A stretch of DNA of 64,000 nt, taken from NCBI GenBank assembly GCA_031553775.1, contig JAVBLA010000047.1, positions 68,941 through 132,940 of the forward strand, in the 5' to 3' direction. The notes beneath the pieces are model-generated. The model had not been told where the DNA came from. It was given only the letters and a program-made list of their open reading frames with translations, and did no database searches. The DNA is from JAISFI01 sp031553775 (GTDB lineage: Bacteria; Bacteroidota; Bacteroidia; Bacteroidales; Azobacteroidaceae). The translations under genes were made by a program, and so were the position numbers. Shown here one piece after another: positions 61,601 to 64,000 of the stretch (position 1 is its first letter; each line of letters begins with the position of its first letter).

Positions 61601-62192
61601 ACTTCATATAGAAGCTAAAACTGTGGATGGATACCTGGTATATGCCCGGAAATTTGATTACCACCCGCAGACACAATGCCTGAAAGGTACTTATTCGGCG
61701 CTGATCCCAGCAGGTGGACAATCCGTGCCTTCCGGCATACAGCTTTCCGCGGAGTCACTCTCATCCGGACTTTCATTTATACCGGAGTACCGCTACGAAC
61801 ATGATGCCCGTAACAACCTGCTAGAGGTTTATTACCGGGGAGAAATAGAGACTTCATACCTGTGGGGCTACAAAGGCGCCCATCCAATCGCAGAAATCCA
61901 GAAAAAAACGGCATCGGAAATCGATAATATTCTAAGTGAAATTGGTGTATCCAGATTAGTTCTGTCGGATTGTAAAGATCCTTATATATATGAACTGGAG
62001 AGATTGCAGCATATAACGGATACCCATGTTACCTTATATAAATATCACTGGATGCTTGGTTTATGTGTTGCAAAAGGATCTAACGGTATTTCTAAGTATT
62101 TCGATTATGATGGCTTCGGACGTCTGCAAGGAGTGAAAAACAGCAACGGAATGTTCGAGAAGATGTATTTGTATCACTACCGGAATCAATAA
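58683..62192 (+). CDS. Large secreted RHS/YD-repeat-type protein
   Basis: 1169 residues with a signal peptide (about 1-26, FFIPVSGQ). The N-terminal part (YVDIPVSNFHGIPSIDLPLY, VSVSYHGGGIKVAEEASRAG, LGWALNAGGVISRTLKGFPD) is the conserved opening of large Bacteroidetes YD-repeat proteins. The C-terminus has RHS-like elements (YRYEHDARNNLLEVYYRGEI, YFDYDGFGRLQGVKNSNGMF). Such proteins form sugar- or toxin-enclosing shells, or surface structures; the role here is unknown. Its stop lies six bases before the next RHS-type gene, so the two act as a pair. The gene is visibly AT-rich compared with the glycosidase genes upstream. Confidence 0.8.
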   Translation: MKNKLYTNFTGYIFLFLCFFIPVSGQNDVIKQNPRIIFPSPEASALQKYVDIPVSNFHGIPSIDLPLYVIPIGSSLQLPVSVSYHGGGIKVAEEASRAGLGWALNAGGVISRTLKGFPDELTAGSDAFGDGLGKRRGYFKLNSNDKVLLEHLKTKGMDYNPYQYDTDFQKNNLSIQARIGLTSGFNGYLDTAQDIYNFNFCGFSGTFMMPDINSVVVQTNSPVKVVDMRFPYYFKMKDQDNNQYIFDALEYSLHTYNSYHFNPPGSPSKDTVRYVSSWYLSAIITPTQDTVKFVYQTMPMVKGMEHISFLSESIFRESLSNTIPQNLRGGTYTSYSTTTHIPLRLDYIYTKDIKVEIVSHPEVRKDILNDRSALDFIIVSNRNNRILKKYGFRQSYFKPVSDDSLFYRSHYRLRLDGIDEYSENEMETAIPLYNFVYNTSYLYSKNSSCDHWGFFNTGNSFVAPDDEDRSVDPTQSRLGMLTCIEYATGGKVTFEWESNTYSKYPDGSKVTDTDENLLIPKSNNKICGLKQKEHLTERISFNCSQSIKIRIGDYYKGLGEFMTREFFPDYYYNHTIGEISISDIPILKIYKISGDSKFLRECIFLNNKTIGINSEYVKVAVTSDEYEFVLENPRGGMSYGNDPMLLTMFADPRYVNTNPEYGYIAIEYISNPNPYRNYEKIAGGIRIKKIHSEYGNDTITKRYVYGWEPGLSSGILVQRPNHKYEKVYFYQESDGASGTGLHIDGVRMDGTDFNGLYSVSSGSTSIVEYKTIKETYSNSDRAEHVYGPEGESIEYHYSTIDDTHEYWDKDESRHGEAQPPSTLVKTSMSHWRGNLEKVYYRKGHGMGGMDKLIEYEYRIDEDFEDHFFSGEMFAFVDWTNALVHVNNNQIAYTDNGLNQFRLIPYSKKTRRVKETYSDHSYDLTKETEYVYPEAVFQQGQVDLFCHLPIMEKTTNSRGEEEIIYKSYVSRTNKLHIEAKTVDGYLVYARKFDYHPQTQCLKGTYSALIPAGGQSVPSGIQLSAESLSSGLSFIPEYRYEHDARNNLLEVYYRGEIETSYLWGYKGAHPIAEIQKKTASEIDNILSEIGVSRLVLSDCKDPYIYELERLQHITDTHVTLYKYHWMLGLCVAKGSNGISKYFDYDGFGRLQGVKNSNGMFEKMYLYHYRNQ

Positions 62193-62198
62193 AACAGT

Positions 62199-64000
62199 AT
62201 GACCATGAAAAAAAGATATAGCTTTTTGCTTCTGATATTGTGTTTTTATTTCTTCAGTGTATATTCCTCCACATACGAGGAACCGGTATCCTTTACATCC
62301 TCCCACAACTATATCGCAGAAATTATCCCTTTGGATGAAACCAATCATATCGGATTTGACAATAACAATATTTCCACGACAAATGGAGCAAAGGTATTAA
62401 CCAATATCCAATATTTTGACGGACTGGGGCGGCTGACTGAAACCGTTCAAAGGAAAGTCACCCCGGGAGGGAAAGACTTGGTTACTTTGGTAGAATATGA
62501 CCGGGAAAACCGGATCAACAGGAAATGGATTCCAACACCGGGAACTTCCGGTAACGGCTCTTTTGTGGAATATACGGATTTTTATTCCCAATCCAGGAGT
62601 TTTCATGGGGATTCCGCCCCATTTGAAAAAATGACATATAACAATTCTTTGTTGAACCGTATTGTCAGTGTTGCAAGCCCGGGCCAGGAATGGCACAGTA
62701 AAGGAAAAATCGACCGGATCTTTTATCAAACCAATTCTTCGTATTCAGAGCTGTGGGTAAGCAAATACATGGTTCAAGACAACAAACTCATCAAAAAGTT
62801 TGACTATGAAAACGCCCGGTTATTCGTGGAACGGCAAAATGATGCGGATGGTAATGTCTTCTATGAATTCAAAGAAAAATCCGGCAGGCTTATTCTGACC
62901 AGAAAGATCAATGATCAGGTAAATTATGATACATATTATGTATATGACAGGACGGGTAACCTTTGCTTTGTTTTATCGCCGTTGGCCTCGGACCAGTTAA
63001 CCGCGAATGAGGTTTCATGGAACGAAGATCACGATATTCTGCAACAATATGCTTACCTGTACCGGTACGACAATCAGAGCCGTTGCATTGCCAAACGCAT
63101 CCCTGGTTGCGACTGGCAGTATTTTGTCTATGACAAGGCGGACCGGTTGATTCTTTCCCAGGACGGTGAACAACGCGCCAATAACAAAAACGAATGGTCC
63201 TTTACCAAGTATGATGCTTTCGGCCGGGTATTGCTAACCGGAGTGTACTCCGACCCCAAACCCCATGCCGGACTCTGCGAAGAAATCAACGATTTGCTGG
63301 TCGTCGAGCAAGTACAGCCCGGCCACTACGGCTACACCTGGAATGTCCTTCCCCGGATTACCTATGACAAGGTACTCACCGTCAATTATTACGACGACTA
63401 CGAGCTTCTGCTCTCACAGGGTACATATTTCCGGAACGCTTTCCCTTACAGCCACCGCGAAGGATACGGCACCCGTTACGAAACCCCCAACTGTCTTGGC
63501 TGTTCCGCCAAAGGCCTTTTAACGGGCACCCGTACCCATTTGCTGGATGGTTCAGGAGAGATTGTCACCACCGCTTTTTACTATGACGACAAAGGCCGTG
63601 TCATCCAACAGATATCCACCAACCACCTGGGAGGATTCGACAGGGAATACACCCTTTATAACTTTACCGGCCAACCCCTCAAAGTCCTGAAGGAACATAC
63701 ATCTCCTTCGGTTGCTCTGTTAACTGAACTATATGAATATACCTACGACCATGCCGGCCGTCCCATAGATACTTACCACACCCTTAATGGCGGCACCCGG
63801 GAACTCGTTTCCCACCTGGCCTACGATGAACTGGGAAGAGTACAAAGCAAAAAACTGGGAGATAAGGAAACCACCACCTACGATTATAATATCCGCGGTT
63901 GGCTGACCGGTCAATCCAGTACGAACTTCAAGCAGGAGCTGTATTATACTACCAATCCTGTAACGGGAGGAGATACTTATTACAATGGAAATATCAGTGC
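62199..64000 (+). CDS. RHS-repeat protein with DUF6443-like start, cut by the window end
   Basis: An open frame from the ATG at 62199 (or 62205) to the last base, at least 600 residues, with no stop. A signal peptide (YSFLLLILCFYFFSVYSS) is followed by a DUF6443-like block (VLTNIQYFDGLGRLTETVQR, then LVEYDRENRINRKWIPTPG). YD repeats follow, such as YVYDRTGNLCFVLSPL, YVYDKADRLILSQDG, TKYDAFGRVLLTGVYSD, YDDKGRVIQQIS and YDELGRVQSKKLGDKE. The RHS core domain and any C-terminal toxin or variable tip would lie beyond the window. From about 63,000 onward codon choice turns to C-ending, GC-richer codons. Confidence 0.85.
   Translation, partial: MTMKKRYSFLLLILCFYFFSVYSSTYEEPVSFTSSHNYIAEIIPLDETNHIGFDNNNISTTNGAKVLTNIQYFDGLGRLTETVQRKVTPGGKDLVTLVEYDRENRINRKWIPTPGTSGNGSFVEYTDFYSQSRSFHGDSAPFEKMTYNNSLLNRIVSVASPGQEWHSKGKIDRIFYQTNSSYSELWVSKYMVQDNKLIKKFDYENARLFVERQNDADGNVFYEFKEKSGRLILTRKINDQVNYDTYYVYDRTGNLCFVLSPLASDQLTANEVSWNEDHDILQQYAYLYRYDNQSRCIAKRIPGCDWQYFVYDKADRLILSQDGEQRANNKNEWSFTKYDAFGRVLLTGVYSDPKPHAGLCEEINDLLVVEQVQPGHYGYTWNVLPRITYDKVLTVNYYDDYELLLSQGTYFRNAFPYSHREGYGTRYETPNCLGCSAKGLLTGTRTHLLDGSGEIVTTAFYYDDKGRVIQQISTNHLGGFDREYTLYNFTGQPLKVLKEHTSPSVALLTELYEYTYDHAGRPIDTYHTLNGGTRELVSHLAYDELGRVQSKKLGDKETTTYDYNIRGWLTGQSSTNFKQELYYTTNPVTGGDTYYNGNIS

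Overview
The window looks like a chromosomal segment of an anaerobic Bacteroidales bacterium. The evidence is three SusC/SusD outer-membrane uptake pairs, SPII lipoproteins, TAnnTTTG-type (Bacteroidetes sigma-ABfr) promoters in place of -35/-10 boxes, weak Shine-Dalgarno signals, and C-terminal sorting domains of the type IX secretion system (T9SS) on at least one protein. T9SS substrates point towards a Parabacteroides-, Tannerella- or Odoribacter-like genus rather than Bacteroides sensu stricto. The genus is an inference.

1-16 kb is mostly housekeeping: prs, mnmA, a dipeptidyl-peptidase III lipoprotein, an AlkD-like HEAT-repeat protein, fur-purA, a membrane zinc peptidase, hisS, a Nudix-type regulator with a degenerate catalytic box, groES-groEL, an Lrp/AsnC regulator, a RelE/ParE-type toxin-antitoxin pair whose small antitoxin gene is easily missed, and a radical-SAM/DUF4130 pair of the putative DNA-modification type. 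The gaps here hold several AT-rich inverted repeats built of short tandem units.

16-40 kb is a long minus-strand gene train of about 20 kb. In transcription order it encodes an FG-GAP/VCBS propeller protein, a DapA/NanA-family aldolase, a lipoprotein of the YhcH/NanQ anomerase family, L-fucose isomerase, a sialidase-fold (Asp-box) protein, an MFS transporter, two tandem SusC/SusD pairs, a DUF1735-type surface lipoprotein and a ribulokinase-type sugar kinase. Just upstream lie a LacI-family regulator and a second FG-GAP protein. Palindromes around TTAATCGATTAA occur in front of the lacI gene, in front of the first FG-GAP gene and, in degenerate form, in front of the second. At lacI the palindrome sits between well-spaced -33 and -7 elements. 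The train carries transport and monosaccharide-catabolism genes but no gene I can assign to a known glycosidase family with confidence, so the depolymerising activity may lie in the propeller proteins.

40.5-58.2 kb is a divergent plus-strand polysaccharide utilisation locus: a secreted 314-residue protein with a sorting-tail-like C-terminus, a GH18 endoglycosidase-like protein with two LamG-like domains and a T9SS tail, SusC, SusD, a serine-type sulfatase, GH20 beta-hexosaminidase, GH2 beta-galactosidase and GH29 alpha-fucosidase. This set fits the stripping of host complex N-glycans or mucin-type glycans. The minus-strand train could catabolise the released fucose and perhaps sialic acid, so the two halves may form one system. 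That link is an inference.

58.2-64 kb starts with a REP/MITE-like palindrome, followed by two large secreted RHS/YD-repeat proteins. The second is cut by the window end and shows a clear shift in base composition inside the gene.
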